Shown: positions 8,801-16,241 of the stretch, piece by piece
Position numbering within the stretch: the stretch's first letter is position 1
Layout: every line of letters begins with the position of its first letter
From: a virus
DNA length: 43,304 bases
IMG/VR virus record: IMGVR_UViG_3300044684_000228
Span: 1-43,304 of that record
Strand: one strand, 5' to 3'
Position numbers and translations under genes: made by a program
The notes under the pieces: model-generated
Database searches by the model: none
What the model was told of the DNA's origin: nothing
The model's input: only the letters and a program-made list of their open reading frames with translations

Positions 8801-8939
8801 TGGTCACACGTTGCGCCTGGTCGAGCCAAGCCTGCATTTCGACCAGGTCGAACTGGTCCAGTTCCGGGGGCTGGAAATGGAAGACGGCGGCTATGACGCC
8901 GATGACGTCTCGCCAGTTTCCGGGTCTTTGGGCAAAAAA
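8784..8939 (-). CDS. Frameshift extension of the tail assembly chaperone
   Basis: An open frame one base behind the upstream gene starts at the heptamer T TTT TTG (8939-8933) and runs to TAA at 8784. It encodes a segment including FHFQPPELDQFDLVEMQAWL, which resembles the second half (E', T part) of tail assembly chaperones. It has no start codon or ribosome site of its own. A -1 slip would give the long product, as in P2 gpE+E' and many other tailed phages; here it is inferred from the sequence. Confidence 0.75.
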   Translation of the reverse strand, partial: FFAQRPGNWRDVIGVIAAVFHFQPPELDQFDLVEMQAWLDQAQRVTNERPV

Positions 8940-9214
8940 CGGCCGATGATCTCGTTGATGGCGTTGAAATCCACCATCGAAAGCTTTTCGATGACGGCCT
9001 CGGATTGCCCGGTCAGCCGGGCGGCCAGGACGATGGCGCCCGCGATCTTCTTGTCACGGTAGGCGTCCATGACCTTCATATCGCCGACAACCATCGGGCG
9101 GATACGAACAGTCTCGACCCTTTCGACGCGGTCCTCGGCGGCCGCCTTCTTAAAGATCATCTCGACGGGAACCGTCAGCTCGTAGTCGACGGGTTCGTTG
9201 ACGAATTGGGCCAT
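8891..9214 (-). CDS. Tail assembly chaperone, Mu gp41-like
   Basis: A 107-aa protein of the Mu gp41 tail assembly chaperone family, made only to help the tape measure and tube assemble. It lies between tube and tape measure. Near its end the codons CGT TTT TTG form a slippery T TTTTTG site, after which a -1 frame continues to 8784. The start makes a TGATG junction with the tube gene. Confidence 0.82.
   Translation of the reverse strand: MAQFVNEPVDYELTVPVEMIFKKAAAEDRVERVETVRIRPMVVGDMKVMDAYRDKKIAGAIVLAARLTGQSEAVIEKLSMVDFNAINEIIGRFLPKDPETGETSSAS
8933..8939 (-). promoter_or_regulatory. Programmed -1 frameshift site TTTTTTG
   Basis: The minus strand reads G TTTTTTG here, in frame as T TTT TTG relative to the chaperone gene. 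This is the same heptamer used by phage P2 for its gpE/E' shift. The -1 frame is open for about 50 further codons. Confidence 0.75.
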
Positions 9215-9573
9215 CAGATCATCTCCTCAGCGGGCTCACCTTCAATGGTGATCTTGGTTTTGCCCCCTTCGCTCAGGCTTGGCGTCGTGGTGCTCCACGC
9301 GTTGGGGATCACGTAATTCTGGCCGGTGTCCGTCTGGACCTCGACCATTTGCCCAGCGAAATTGAAGGTCTCGACGCTGTCGCCGACACCGAATTCGGCT
9401 TCGAACTCCAGCTTCGATTGGGCGAGCTTCTCGGTGTAGCCGAGCACCCTGGTCGATCCGACCTGGGTGTCGCGCGCGTCGCCTCCGGTGTCGAAGGTTG
9501 CACCGGGGAAATTTCCGACAACAACACCGGCGATCTTGATCGTCGTTTTGCCGTAGAGCTTCTTGGCAGCCAT
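9214..9573 (-). CDS. Tail tube protein, Mu gp40 (M)-like
   Basis: A 119-aa major tail tube protein. It has the KKLYGKTTIKIAG start and the central GATFDTGGDARDTQVGS segment (24-40), matching the Mu gpM family. It is next to the sheath gene, as expected. It polymerises into hexameric rings inside the sheath. Confidence 0.9.
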   Translation of the reverse strand: MAAKKLYGKTTIKIAGVVVGNFPGATFDTGGDARDTQVGSTRVLGYTEKLAQSKLEFEAEFGVGDSVETFNFAGQMVEVQTDTGQNYVIPNAWSTTTPSLSEGGKTKITIEGEPAEEMI

Positions 9574-9582
9574 GGCCGCTCC

Positions 9583-11055
9583 TTAAAGGACGAACTGGAT
9601 CTGGGACGCCAGAACCAGGAATTGGTTGATGATGTTGGGGCTGTCGATCGTCAGCACCGTGTTGAGGTCCGTCGTGCTGCGCTGAACGACCAGAGAGGTC
9701 TTGTAGGTCGGCAGATCGTCCTCGATCAGGGCCGCTTCGATCCACGCCTTGTACTGGGTGACGATCGCCGCCTTGATCGTCTTGGGCGTGGCAACCTTCT
9801 GACCGGCGCCGTAGTTCGTGCCGTCATTGCCCAGCTTGTAGCGCTGGAAGGTCGTCGCGATCATGTAGCGGCGCGACCAGCGCAGATAGGCCAGCGTCGT
9901 CATGGTGGTGACGTCGCGATAGGTCGGGTCCGGGAAGCCCAGGCTGTTGAGCGTGTCCGTGGTGACCAGGCGCTCGATGCAGACATTGCCGGCGTCGTCG
10001 ATCGTATAGGTCCCGATGCCGTCCTCGAGGCAGTATTCCCGCTCCTGCCGCGTCATGCGGTCGGCCGGCGCCGGCGCCTTGATGCCGACCAGGACGAGGC
10101 CGGTCAGGGGCTGGGCCGGGTCATTGCTGGTCGACTGATGCGCCTGGGCGGCCGTGGCCGCCGCCAGCTCCCAGCTGGGGCTCGGCAATGCCCGGATGCC
10201 GCCGATGACGGTGAACGGGCTGTTGCGGCTCTGGCCGAGCGTTTCGAGGTTGCCCACGACGTCGACCGACGCCGTATAGGCGAGGCCGTCATTCTGGTAC
10301 ATGCCGCCGAACCGGGTGAGCAGCCAGTTTTCCAACGTCGTCAGGTTGGTGGCATCGCTGAACGCGTGAACGATCGAGGCGAAGGGCTGATCGCCGATCG
10401 CGGTGATCGCCGCGGTGATGTCGGGAACGCCGGTACCGGCGTTCGCCACAGCGATCGCATAGGTCACCCCGGCCGGCACGGCATCCTGCGGATCGTAGCC
10501 GACACGGATGTCCAGCCCGTTGCCGATCGCGCCCTTGTGGGCGAAAGTGATGGACACCACGCCCAGGGCGGAGGTCGCCGTCGCCGGCAGGTCGAGATCC
10601 GCGTTGATGGCGGCGGCAATCGCCGTGGCGATCGAGGCGACACTGGCGCCCGATTGCACCGCGACCGGATAGGACTTGCCGCCGATGTAGAGTGGCAGCG
10701 TGCCGTTCGCGGTCGGCTGGGTCGAGACGGTGAACGTCCAGGACGCCTTCGAGCCGGAGACCAGATCGTTGACGGCCACCATCCACAATTCGGACGACGA
10801 GTCGTTCGCCTTGTACCGGGCGATCATGTTGGCCAGGATCGAGCCGGCGCCGGCGAGCTGCTTGCCGAGGTCGGCCGAGTCGACGCGAACCAGCGTGTTG
10901 ATCGCGGCGGTACCGGAGGCCAGGCGCTGGCCGATGATGACGGCGCGTCGCCGCGGCACCGGCAGCCCGCGGAAGGCTTTGGAGCCGTCGATCTCGATAT
11001 AGACGCCAGGCGTCAGAATGTTGGCCGGAATGGTGTTGAAGCTGATCTCGGGCAT
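9583..11055 (-). CDS. Contractile tail sheath protein, Mu gp39 (L)-like
   Basis: A 490-aa tail sheath subunit. The N-terminus (ISFNTIPANILTPGVYIEID) and the segment RAVIIGQRLASGTAA (38-52) are typical of Mu gpL, and the C-terminal half carries the conserved RWSRRYMIATTFQRYKLGND block (about 395-414). Its presence means the particle is a myovirus. DUF2635 lies upstream and the tube gene downstream, in Mu order. Confidence 0.93.
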   Translation of the reverse strand: MPEISFNTIPANILTPGVYIEIDGSKAFRGLPVPRRRAVIIGQRLASGTAAINTLVRVDSADLGKQLAGAGSILANMIARYKANDSSSELWMVAVNDLVSGSKASWTFTVSTQPTANGTLPLYIGGKSYPVAVQSGASVASIATAIAAAINADLDLPATATSALGVVSITFAHKGAIGNGLDIRVGYDPQDAVPAGVTYAIAVANAGTGVPDITAAITAIGDQPFASIVHAFSDATNLTTLENWLLTRFGGMYQNDGLAYTASVDVVGNLETLGQSRNSPFTVIGGIRALPSPSWELAAATAAQAHQSTSNDPAQPLTGLVLVGIKAPAPADRMTRQEREYCLEDGIGTYTIDDAGNVCIERLVTTDTLNSLGFPDPTYRDVTTMTTLAYLRWSRRYMIATTFQRYKLGNDGTNYGAGQKVATPKTIKAAIVTQYKAWIEAALIEDDLPTYKTSLVVQRSTTDLNTVLTIDSPNIINQFLVLASQIQFVL

Positions 11056-11057
11056 GA

Positions 11058-11363
11058 TCAGTTGTCCTTATCGTTGTCGGTCTTGGGCGCCTTCAGCGCC
11101 GGCGCCGGCGGAGGGGGCGGGGGCGCGGGCGGCGCCGGCGGCGCGGCCGGAACGTCCTGGGCGTCCGGATCGGGCTGGGGGTCGCTGACGACGACATCGC
11201 CGTCCAGGCGCCGGCGTTCCCAGTAGACGGACCATTCGACCCAGTCGCCCTTGGCCGGCAGGTTCTGCTTGCCGTGGTCGGGCGAGCGGACGGTGCGGCC
11301 GTCGCCGGGTTTCACATGGACGCGGCCGGAATAGACGACCGGGTCTTTTTCTTCGCTGGCCAA
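11058..11363 (-). CDS. DUF2635 protein, Mu gp38-like
   Basis: A 101-aa small protein with the DUF2635 core (VHVKPGDGRTVRSPDHGK followed by a WVEWSVYWERRRLDGDV block). The start is TTG at 11363, preceded by GAGGAGG and lying one base after the gp37 stop; the longer in-frame reading overlaps gp37 without its own ribosome site. The C-terminus is an unusual Pro/Ala-rich tail with a run of six prolines, then an acidic end. Role unknown; in Mu it lies between gp37 and the sheath. Confidence 0.8.
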   Translation of the reverse strand: MASEEKDPVVYSGRVHVKPGDGRTVRSPDHGKQNLPAKGDWVEWSVYWERRRLDGDVVVSDPQPDPDAQDVPAAPPAPPAPPPPPPAPALKAPKTDNDKDN

Positions 11364-11364
11364 G

Positions 11365-11988
11365 TCAGGCCTCCTCTTGCGGAACGTCGATGACGTCTTC
11401 GGCATCCGGCACCCAACCGGCCGGCTTCGGGTTGGTGAAAGGCGGGACGTCCCATTTGACGTCCATCACCTGAAGCTGGCCTTCGAACTCGCCGGTCAGG
11501 TCGAGATAGTCGGGCTCGAGCATGAAGCGGGTGGTGAACTCGACGGCCAGCATGGACAGGCCCAGCTCGCGCATCTTCGGCGTCGACTGGACGAACTTAA
11601 GGGCTTGGAACGAGCAGGCCTCGATCCAGTTGAGATCCAGCTGCGAGCCGTTGATCATGGCGATGACATCCGTCGCCAGCTGGTAGCTGCCGGGCTCGTT
11701 CGGCAGGCCTGGAGTGCCTTGGCGGCTGAAGGTCTCGTTGCGCAGGTTCTTGGCCGCCACAACGACGCCGAAATGGGCCATGACGTAGCTGCCGGCGCCG
11801 ACGCGGTCGATCACCGTCAAGCCGCCGAAGGTGACCCAGACGGCGGGATAGTCCAGCCTCTTATTGGCCAGATAGGCGTCCCAGTCAGCCGGGTAGGTGT
11901 CGAAGTCGCGGATCTTGTATCCGAGCACCCCGGCATCCGATGCCTTTTTCAGGCGGGCAACGACCGCGTTTTCCAGTTCACCGAACAT
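11365..11988 (-). CDS. Mu gp37-like tail protein (DUF1834)
   Basis: A 207-aa protein matching the DUF1834/gp37 family: it starts MFGELENAVVARLKK and has a YPAVWVTFGG block near 48-57. In Mu-like phages the family is a head-tail or tail terminator component. It starts one base after the gpG stop and is followed by DUF2635 and sheath. Confidence 0.85.
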   Translation of the reverse strand: MFGELENAVVARLKKASDAGVLGYKIRDFDTYPADWDAYLANKRLDYPAVWVTFGGLTVIDRVGAGSYVMAHFGVVVAAKNLRNETFSRQGTPGLPNEPGSYQLATDVIAMINGSQLDLNWIEACSFQALKFVQSTPKMRELGLSMLAVEFTTRFMLEPDYLDLTGEFEGQLQVMDVKWDVPPFTNPKPAGWVPDAEDVIDVPQEEA

Positions 11989-12480
11989 CTACGCCCCCAC
12001 CGCGAGACCGAAGTCGTCGATGATGATGTCGCCGATATGGGCCTGGTCGTTGTCGTTGAGGCCGATGAACGGCCGCGCCGGCAGCGTGACGTGATGGGCG
12101 AAGACGAGCCCGATGCCCGGCAGCTGAAACGCCAGCGCCTTGGCCGTTCTGGGCTCGATCGTGCCGCCGGTCTGCTGGATATTGGCGTAGACCATATTGG
12201 TGCCGACAACGGCTTCCGTTCGGGTCGCCTCGTTGGTGACGCTCTGCATCAGGTTGGTCGACAGGATCAGCGTCTTGCCGCCCTCGGCCTGGACGCGCTT
12301 CGAGGGCGCCCACGGCACGCCGTCGGGACCGACGCCGGCCTGGAAGCGCAGCTTGGTCGACTCCTCCATGTAGCGGCCGACATTCTGCATGGTCGGCAGC
12401 GGATCGTGGCCCCAGGCGATGGCGCGATTGACGGCGGCCATCAGGGCCGGGAAGTTCTGCAGGGAGACGGTCTGTTGCAT
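11989..12480 (-). CDS. Virion morphogenesis protein, Mu gpG-like
   Basis: A 163-aa protein of the phage virion morphogenesis family (Mu gp31/G), with NVGRYMEESTKLRFQAGVGPDG (34-55, shown by its ends) and a conserved PARPFIGL near the C-terminus. In Mu, G lies next to F in the head cluster; here it is after gp36, next to the tail genes, as in several Mu relatives. It probably acts at the head-tail connection. Confidence 0.85.
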   Translation of the reverse strand: MQQTVSLQNFPALMAAVNRAIAWGHDPLPTMQNVGRYMEESTKLRFQAGVGPDGVPWAPSKRVQAEGGKTLILSTNLMQSVTNEATRTEAVVGTNMVYANIQQTGGTIEPRTAKALAFQLPGIGLVFAHHVTLPARPFIGLNDNDQAHIGDIIIDDFGLAVGA

Positions 12481-12896
12481 CAGAGCCCCCTCAGGCTGTC
12501 GCGGCTGAAGGTGCGGTCCGTGCTGGTCAGCTCAATGACCTCGTCCTTCGGCGCGGGCTCGATGCCGGCGACGTCCAGCTTGGCGACGCCCTTGGCCAGG
12601 GACTTCAGCCAGTCGACGGCCGAGGTGCGGGCGGACGTGACGTGCTCGGGCGGCGGGTTCTTGTAGAGATTGAAGCGGGCGAGCGCGACGCACGGCCCGA
12701 TCAGGACAGTGGGCACGGTGGCCAGCGGCAACAGGTACTGGGCGCCGATATAGGTGTCCATCATGTCGCTGGCGTCGTTCAGTGCGGCGGTGAGCTTGGC
12801 CTGATCGATCACGCCTGCGCCCGCTTCGTCGGTGAGCTGGATCAGCTCATCGTCGTTGATGCGGTCGCGCATGTTCTGAAGGGTGGCGTAGCTCAC
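12480..12896 (-). CDS. Mu gp36-like head-tail protein (DUF1320)
   Basis: A 138-aa protein of the DUF1320 (gp36) family: MSYATLQNMRDRINDDELIQL at the start, a helix with MMDTYIGAQYLLPL (about 50-63) and a conserved VALARFNLY. It probably joins head and tail. The start is GTG at 12896 with GAGGA five bases upstream. It is the first gene after a strong terminator (12912-12940), so its expression needs readthrough or antitermination. Confidence 0.85.
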   Translation of the reverse strand: MSYATLQNMRDRINDDELIQLTDEAGAGVIDQAKLTAALNDASDMMDTYIGAQYLLPLATVPTVLIGPCVALARFNLYKNPPPEHVTSARTSAVDWLKSLAKGVAKLDVAGIEPAPKDEVIELTSTDRTFSRDSLRGL

Positions 12897-12911
12897 GAAA
12901 ATCCTCGGTTC

Positions 12912-12940
12912 AAAAAAGCCGGCGGCGCGATACCGCCGGC
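12912..12940 (-). terminator. Strong intrinsic terminator downstream of the membrane-protein gene
   Basis: On the minus strand GCCGGCGG, a 7-nt loop, CCGCCGGC and then TTTTTT: an 8-bp GC stem followed by six T. It lies between the small membrane-protein gene and gp36, inside what should be one late operon. Confidence 0.85.
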
Positions 12941-12967
12941 TTTGCTTATTTGGGCCTTTGGCCCCGC

Positions 12968-13291
12968 TTAATTGCCCATCGCGGCGCGCATGCGCGCTTG
13001 CCGGGACTGGACGTCATGCTGAATGCGGCGCGACTCATAGGCCACGCGACGTGCGTTCAAGATGATGCCCAGGGCGAACTGGAAGGCGACAATCGCCGGA
13101 TGCCGGAACTGGATGACGGTTGCCACGACCAGGACGGACAGGGCGGCAAAGGCCAGGATCGGCACGACCGTGGGATAGGCGTAGACCATGGCGGGTTCAC
13201 CGGCCATCGCCGCGACTGCGCCGACCGTGGCGGCGCAAAGCACGCCGATCAGGCCGACGCCGATACTGGTGATGTTGAGACGACGGTTCAC
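12968..13291 (-). CDS. Small membrane protein between two terminators (candidate moron)
   Basis: A 107-aa protein with three hydrophobic segments (about 8-32, 37-62 and 65-83) and a basic, soluble C-terminal tail rich in R, Q and M. The start GTG at 13291 is preferred over TTG at 13306 because AAGGA lies seven bases before it. I do not recognise the family. It stands between the capsid-cluster gene and gp36, with a terminator on each side (13305-13342 and 12912-12940), the layout of an inserted moron. No separate promoter is evident. It could be a superinfection-exclusion or envelope protein, but nothing in the sequence shows this. Confidence 0.7.
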   Translation of the reverse strand: MNRRLNITSIGVGLIGVLCAATVGAVAAMAGEPAMVYAYPTVVPILAFAALSVLVVATVIQFRHPAIVAFQFALGIILNARRVAYESRRIQHDVQSRQARMRAAMGN

Positions 13292-13304
13292 GAACGTTTC
13301 CTTC

Positions 13305-13342
13305 AAAAAATGGGGCGGCGGCTATTCAGGGAACCGCCGCCC
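13305..13342 (-). terminator. Intrinsic terminator after the capsid gene cluster
   Basis: On the minus strand GGGCGGCGG (13342-13334), a 12-nt loop, CCGCCGCCC (13321-13313), then CAT and a T-tract. It directly follows the gene downstream of the major capsid and could set capsid message above tail message. Confidence 0.82.
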
Positions 13343-13360
13343 AGGTCAACAGGGAGGAAA

Positions 13361-13759
13361 TCAGGCCTGCGGCTCGTCCTGGGACTTGTCGTCGGCCTTC
13401 GCATCCGGCGTGTCCGGCGCCGGGGTGCTGGGGTCGCGCTCCAAGGTCGGCTCGGCCGTCGGGAGCACGGTGTTGATCGCGTCCTGGGCGCTTTCGGCGT
13501 CCTGGGCAGCTTCGAGGCGGCCGATGCCGGCCTGGATGACGTCGGGCGCCGGCAGCGGGAGCCAGTTGCCGTCCTCGTCCTTGCCGTGGACCTTGACGCC
13601 GGGCTCCAGGGTCAGGGCGAGCAGCTTCTTGAAGCCGTCGACCGTGCACTGGATCTCGTGCTCGGCCCAGGCGCGGGCGGTCCCCAGGACCAGGCCGGCG
13701 CGGATCTTGACGCCGGTCGACTGGGTGCGGATGGTGAGGGTTTGGGGGGCTTCGAACAT
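13361..13759 (-). CDS. Hypothetical protein downstream of the major capsid gene (gp35 position)
   Basis: A 132-aa protein starting MFEAPQTLTIRTQSTGVKIR with a TGATG overlap to the capsid stop. The first 85 residues look folded (beta strands, then a helix with FKKLLALTLEPG); the last 45 are acidic and rich in P, A and D, so probably disordered. The place matches Mu gp35, a head-cluster protein of unknown role. I do not recognise a named domain. Confidence 0.65.
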   Translation of the reverse strand: MFEAPQTLTIRTQSTGVKIRAGLVLGTARAWAEHEIQCTVDGFKKLLALTLEPGVKVHGKDEDGNWLPLPAPDVIQAGIGRLEAAQDAESAQDAINTVLPTAEPTLERDPSTPAPDTPDAKADDKSQDEPQA

Positions 13760-14652
13760 CAGGGAAGCCTCATCGAGCCGTCGATCAGCTCGACATCCTG
13801 GTAATAGATATTGGACGCGCCGGCGGCGTTGAACTGCGCCTTGATCAGCTGCAGGGCCGCCGACCGGTTGCTGGCGCCGTAGACCAGGTGCGTCGGCTTG
13901 ATGCCGAGCGGCCGCCCTTCGTCGTCGGTCAGGGACGTCATGGCCGCCAGCATCGCCGCATAGTTGGCGGCGTTCAGCGGGCCGTCGCAATACGAGGCGT
14001 AGTGCGGGAACGAATAGCCGGCGACCGAACGGGCGAACGAGCCGATCGGGATCTTCCGGTTATTGAAGACGTAGGAGTCCGCCGGGTTGGTGACCATGGT
14101 GAACTCGGGCGCCTTGCGCTCCTGGTAGATGAACGGCTTGATCTCCTGGTTCAGGGCGACCAAGTACCAGGGGTTACCAGACCCGTCGCCGAACTTGTTG
14201 GAGAAGACCGCGCCGGCATCGCCGACCGGATGATCGGGATCGAAGAAATGCTGGCCGTCATAGCAGAGCGTTGTCAGGCCGGCCTTCAGAGCGGCGGCGA
14301 TCTGGATTTCCGGCAGTTCGCCGGAGCCGGTCTGGCCCCACTTGGCGACGATGCCGGTCCAAATGCCGAGCTTGTCGTCCTCGACCTGTTCGATCGGAAT
14401 TTCGGCCGTCTTTTCCCAGCTCTGGTTGATCAGGATATAGTCCTTTTCGGCGAAGGACTTGTAGTGACGTTCGCCGAGGAACGGGCGCCACTGCGGCATG
14501 GCGGCCAGCCAGCCATAGGTTTCGAGCTTCGCGGTCGACTCGACGCGCGTGGCCAGTTGCGCGAACGGCGACTGGGCCGGCTGAAGCGCATTCTGGAAGG
14601 TGGTCTGGAAGCCGACATTGATGGCTTCGAGAGCGGCCTGGGTTACGAGCAT
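13759..14652 (-). CDS. Major capsid protein, Mu T-like
   Basis: A 297-aa capsid subunit of the Mu gpT family (HK97 fold by family). Diagnostic stretches are ALEAINVGFQTTFQNAL (7-23), YGWLAAMPQWRPFLGER (46-62) and LINQSWEKTAEIPIEQVEDD (74-93). A good ribosome site (AAGGATCAGCT) precedes the ATG. The protease/scaffold and decoration genes are directly upstream. Confidence 0.93.
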   Translation of the reverse strand: MLVTQAALEAINVGFQTTFQNALQPAQSPFAQLATRVESTAKLETYGWLAAMPQWRPFLGERHYKSFAEKDYILINQSWEKTAEIPIEQVEDDKLGIWTGIVAKWGQTGSGELPEIQIAAALKAGLTTLCYDGQHFFDPDHPVGDAGAVFSNKFGDGSGNPWYLVALNQEIKPFIYQERKAPEFTMVTNPADSYVFNNRKIPIGSFARSVAGYSFPHYASYCDGPLNAANYAAMLAAMTSLTDDEGRPLGIKPTHLVYGASNRSAALQLIKAQFNAAGASNIYYQDVELIDGSMRLP

Positions 14653-14669
14653 AGCTGATCCTTAGAGGC

Positions 14670-15089
14670 TTAGCGGCCCGGGCCGCAGTTGACCCAGACT
14701 CCGTCGGCGTCGACATCGACAATGATGCCGCCGGTGATGCGGGTATTGGTGGCGGAGGTGAGTGCAACCGTCTGGTCGTCGACCAGGTAGCACTGGGTGC
14801 CGACGGCGGCGTAGGTGATGAGGTCCGCGTTCGCGGAGTTGACGAAGAGCGCAACGCCGAAACGGACCTTCGCCGTAATGGCGCCGGCGGCGCCGGCCGA
14901 GTTATCATAGGTCTGCTCGGCGTAGCCATAGGCGCGATCGGTGGTCGACGCGCGGGCGGGGCGGAGGTTGCCGGCATTGTCGATCACGACGCGGGCACCG
15001 GCATAGATGACGACGCCGGCGGCGACCGGGCCGGTGGCATAGTCACCCTTGCGGGTTTGGAGCTTGCGGGCGGCGGCCAGCGCGGTCAT
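14670..15089 (-). CDS. Head decoration/capsid-stabilising protein (DUF2190-like)
   Basis: A 139-aa beta-rich protein between protease/scaffold and capsid. The opening (RKLQTRKGDYATGPVAAG) and the many short Val/Ala-rich strands resemble small head proteins such as DUF2190 or decoration proteins in Mu-like phages. It starts with an ATGA overlap to the protease stop. Role inferred from place and fold type. Confidence 0.65.
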   Translation of the reverse strand: MTALAAARKLQTRKGDYATGPVAAGVVIYAGARVVIDNAGNLRPARASTTDRAYGYAEQTYDNSAGAAGAITAKVRFGVALFVNSANADLITYAAVGTQCYLVDDQTVALTSATNTRITGGIIVDVDADGVWVNCGPGR

Positions 15090-15628
15090 TGGCGACCCTC
15101 CAGACCCTTGGCATAGTCAGCGGGCTTGATGCCCAAGGCCGACGCCGCCTGCCGCTGGACCGTGGTCAGGCCGAGAACCGGATCGCCGGCCGGCGCGCCA
15201 CCCGTCACGACCGAACCGGCGGCGACGATGACCGGCGCGGTGCCGAGATAGGCCTGGAAGGTGGCGAAGTCCTTGCGCGCCCAGGCCAGCATGCTTTCGC
15301 GGCTGGCGGGGACGATCTTGCCGTCCTTGACGGCCTGGTCGACCACGGCGGCGACCTTGTCGCCCTCCAGGGCGCCGAGGCGCGTCTGCATGTCGGCGAA
15401 GACCGAGGCGGGCACGATGACATCGCCCTCGCCGGCGACCTTTTTGGGGTCGGGCTTGAGCGCGGCGCCGGCGGCGGCGATTTGTTCGGCCGTGGCGTCG
15501 GAGGCGACGCCCAGGGCGGCCGAGGCCGCCGACAGGCGCGCGGCCTGGGCGGTCTGGGCAGCGAGGATCTGATCCAGCGTCGCGTCAGCGGGCAGGCCCA
15601 GGCTCACCGCCAAAGCGGAGAGGTTCAT
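15086..15628 (-). CDS. Scaffold protein from an internal start (Mu Z-like)
   Basis: In the same frame as the protease gene, ATG at 15628 is preceded by AAGGAACCCGAA, a good ribosome site with about seven bases of spacing. The product is the last 180 residues, starting MNLSALAVSLGLPADATLDQ. In Mu the scaffold Z is made from an internal start in gene I; this site is the matching signal. Confidence 0.7.
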   Translation of the reverse strand: MNLSALAVSLGLPADATLDQILAAQTAQAARLSAASAALGVASDATAEQIAAAGAALKPDPKKVAGEGDVIVPASVFADMQTRLGALEGDKVAAVVDQAVKDGKIVPASRESMLAWARKDFATFQAYLGTAPVIVAAGSVVTGGAPAGDPVLGLTTVQRQAASALGIKPADYAKGLEGRQ

Positions 15629-16147
15629 TTCGGGTTCCTTGGTGGAGTGGAAGCGCGACGCGGCGACGCGGGTAAGCCCCGCGATCGCCGGGTCGTTGGT
15701 GAGGCCGCCGCCGTAAAGCCCGGTGACCTCGCCGTTCTTCACCCCCATGAGGGGCGAGAAATACTTGTATTGCTTGCCGGTGATCGCCGCCGCCGCCTGC
15801 GGCGTCCAGTCGATGTCGTTGGCATAGACGCCGTCGGCCTCGGCCGAAAGATTGGCGGTCTTGACCCAGCCGGACGCCGGGGCCTGCCCACCCGGGCCGC
15901 CCTTGGTTATGGTGTTCAGCGTCTGGTGGTCGAAATCCAGCGGCATATCTTCGGGCGACCAATAGGCCGTGGCCGCGGCGACCACCTTGGCCGGATCGAC
16001 CCTCAGCGGCGCGCGGCCGTCCTTCAGCTTCACAACGCCGGCGGGCAGGACGCGGATGCGGCGCAGGGGCTGACCGTCGGCGCCGGCCACGGAAATGGCC
16101 GACGCGCTTACGATCACTTCTTCATGGGAGGAATTCCCCTTAGACAC
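15086..16147 (-). CDS. Prohead protease and scaffold, Mu I-like
   Basis: A 353-aa Mu gpI homologue. The N-terminal half (to about 170) is the protease part, with PLDFDHQT (69-76), ASGWVKTANL (91-100) and QYKYFSPLMG (126-135), all conserved in the family. The C-terminal half is Ala-rich and helical, as expected for scaffold. The start appears to be GTG at 16147. An internal ATG at 15628 with its own ribosome site should also give the scaffold alone. It is the first gene after the palindromic late promoter. Confidence 0.9.
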   Translation of the reverse strand: MSKGNSSHEEVIVSASAISVAGADGQPLRRIRVLPAGVVKLKDGRAPLRVDPAKVVAAATAYWSPEDMPLDFDHQTLNTITKGGPGGQAPASGWVKTANLSAEADGVYANDIDWTPQAAAAITGKQYKYFSPLMGVKNGEVTGLYGGGLTNDPAIAGLTRVAASRFHSTKEPEMNLSALAVSLGLPADATLDQILAAQTAQAARLSAASAALGVASDATAEQIAAAGAALKPDPKKVAGEGDVIVPASVFADMQTRLGALEGDKVAAVVDQAVKDGKIVPASRESMLAWARKDFATFQAYLGTAPVIVAAGSVVTGGAPAGDPVLGLTTVQRQAASALGIKPADYAKGLEGRQ

Positions 16148-16164
16148 AGCCGATTTGCCCCGAT

Positions 16165-16234
16165 AAGCATCCGTTACCAGGGCAGAATAGACAGGGCTGG
16201 GAGGGGGTTTTAACCCTGAACAGGTTCAGGGTAA
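16165..16234 (-). promoter_or_regulatory. Late promoter for the protease/capsid operon, with palindromic activator site
   Basis: CCCTGAAC-AG-GTTCAGGG (16215-16232) is an 8-bp inverted repeat with a 2-nt centre. On the minus strand it is followed after 25 nt by TATTCT, a -10-like box. The palindrome would sit at about -53 to -37, matching the place where Mor binds in the Mu middle promoter. A nearly identical arrangement stands before the lysis operon. Inferred to be activated by the phage Mor protein. Confidence 0.72.
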
Positions 16235-16241
16235 CGGGCCT

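Noticed and set aside
9349-11226. 625-codon open frame on the plus strand opposite the sheath gene
   Set aside because: A GC-rich antisense shadow: it crosses three well-supported minus-strand genes, and its protein is Arg/Gly-rich and low-complexity.
16141-16158. TAGACACAGCCGATTTGC resembles TAGACACAGCTCATTTGC at 43095-43112 (16 of 18)
   Set aside because: Two mismatches in 18 bases is expected by chance somewhere in 43 kb, and the first copy overlaps a coding start. No further copies were found.
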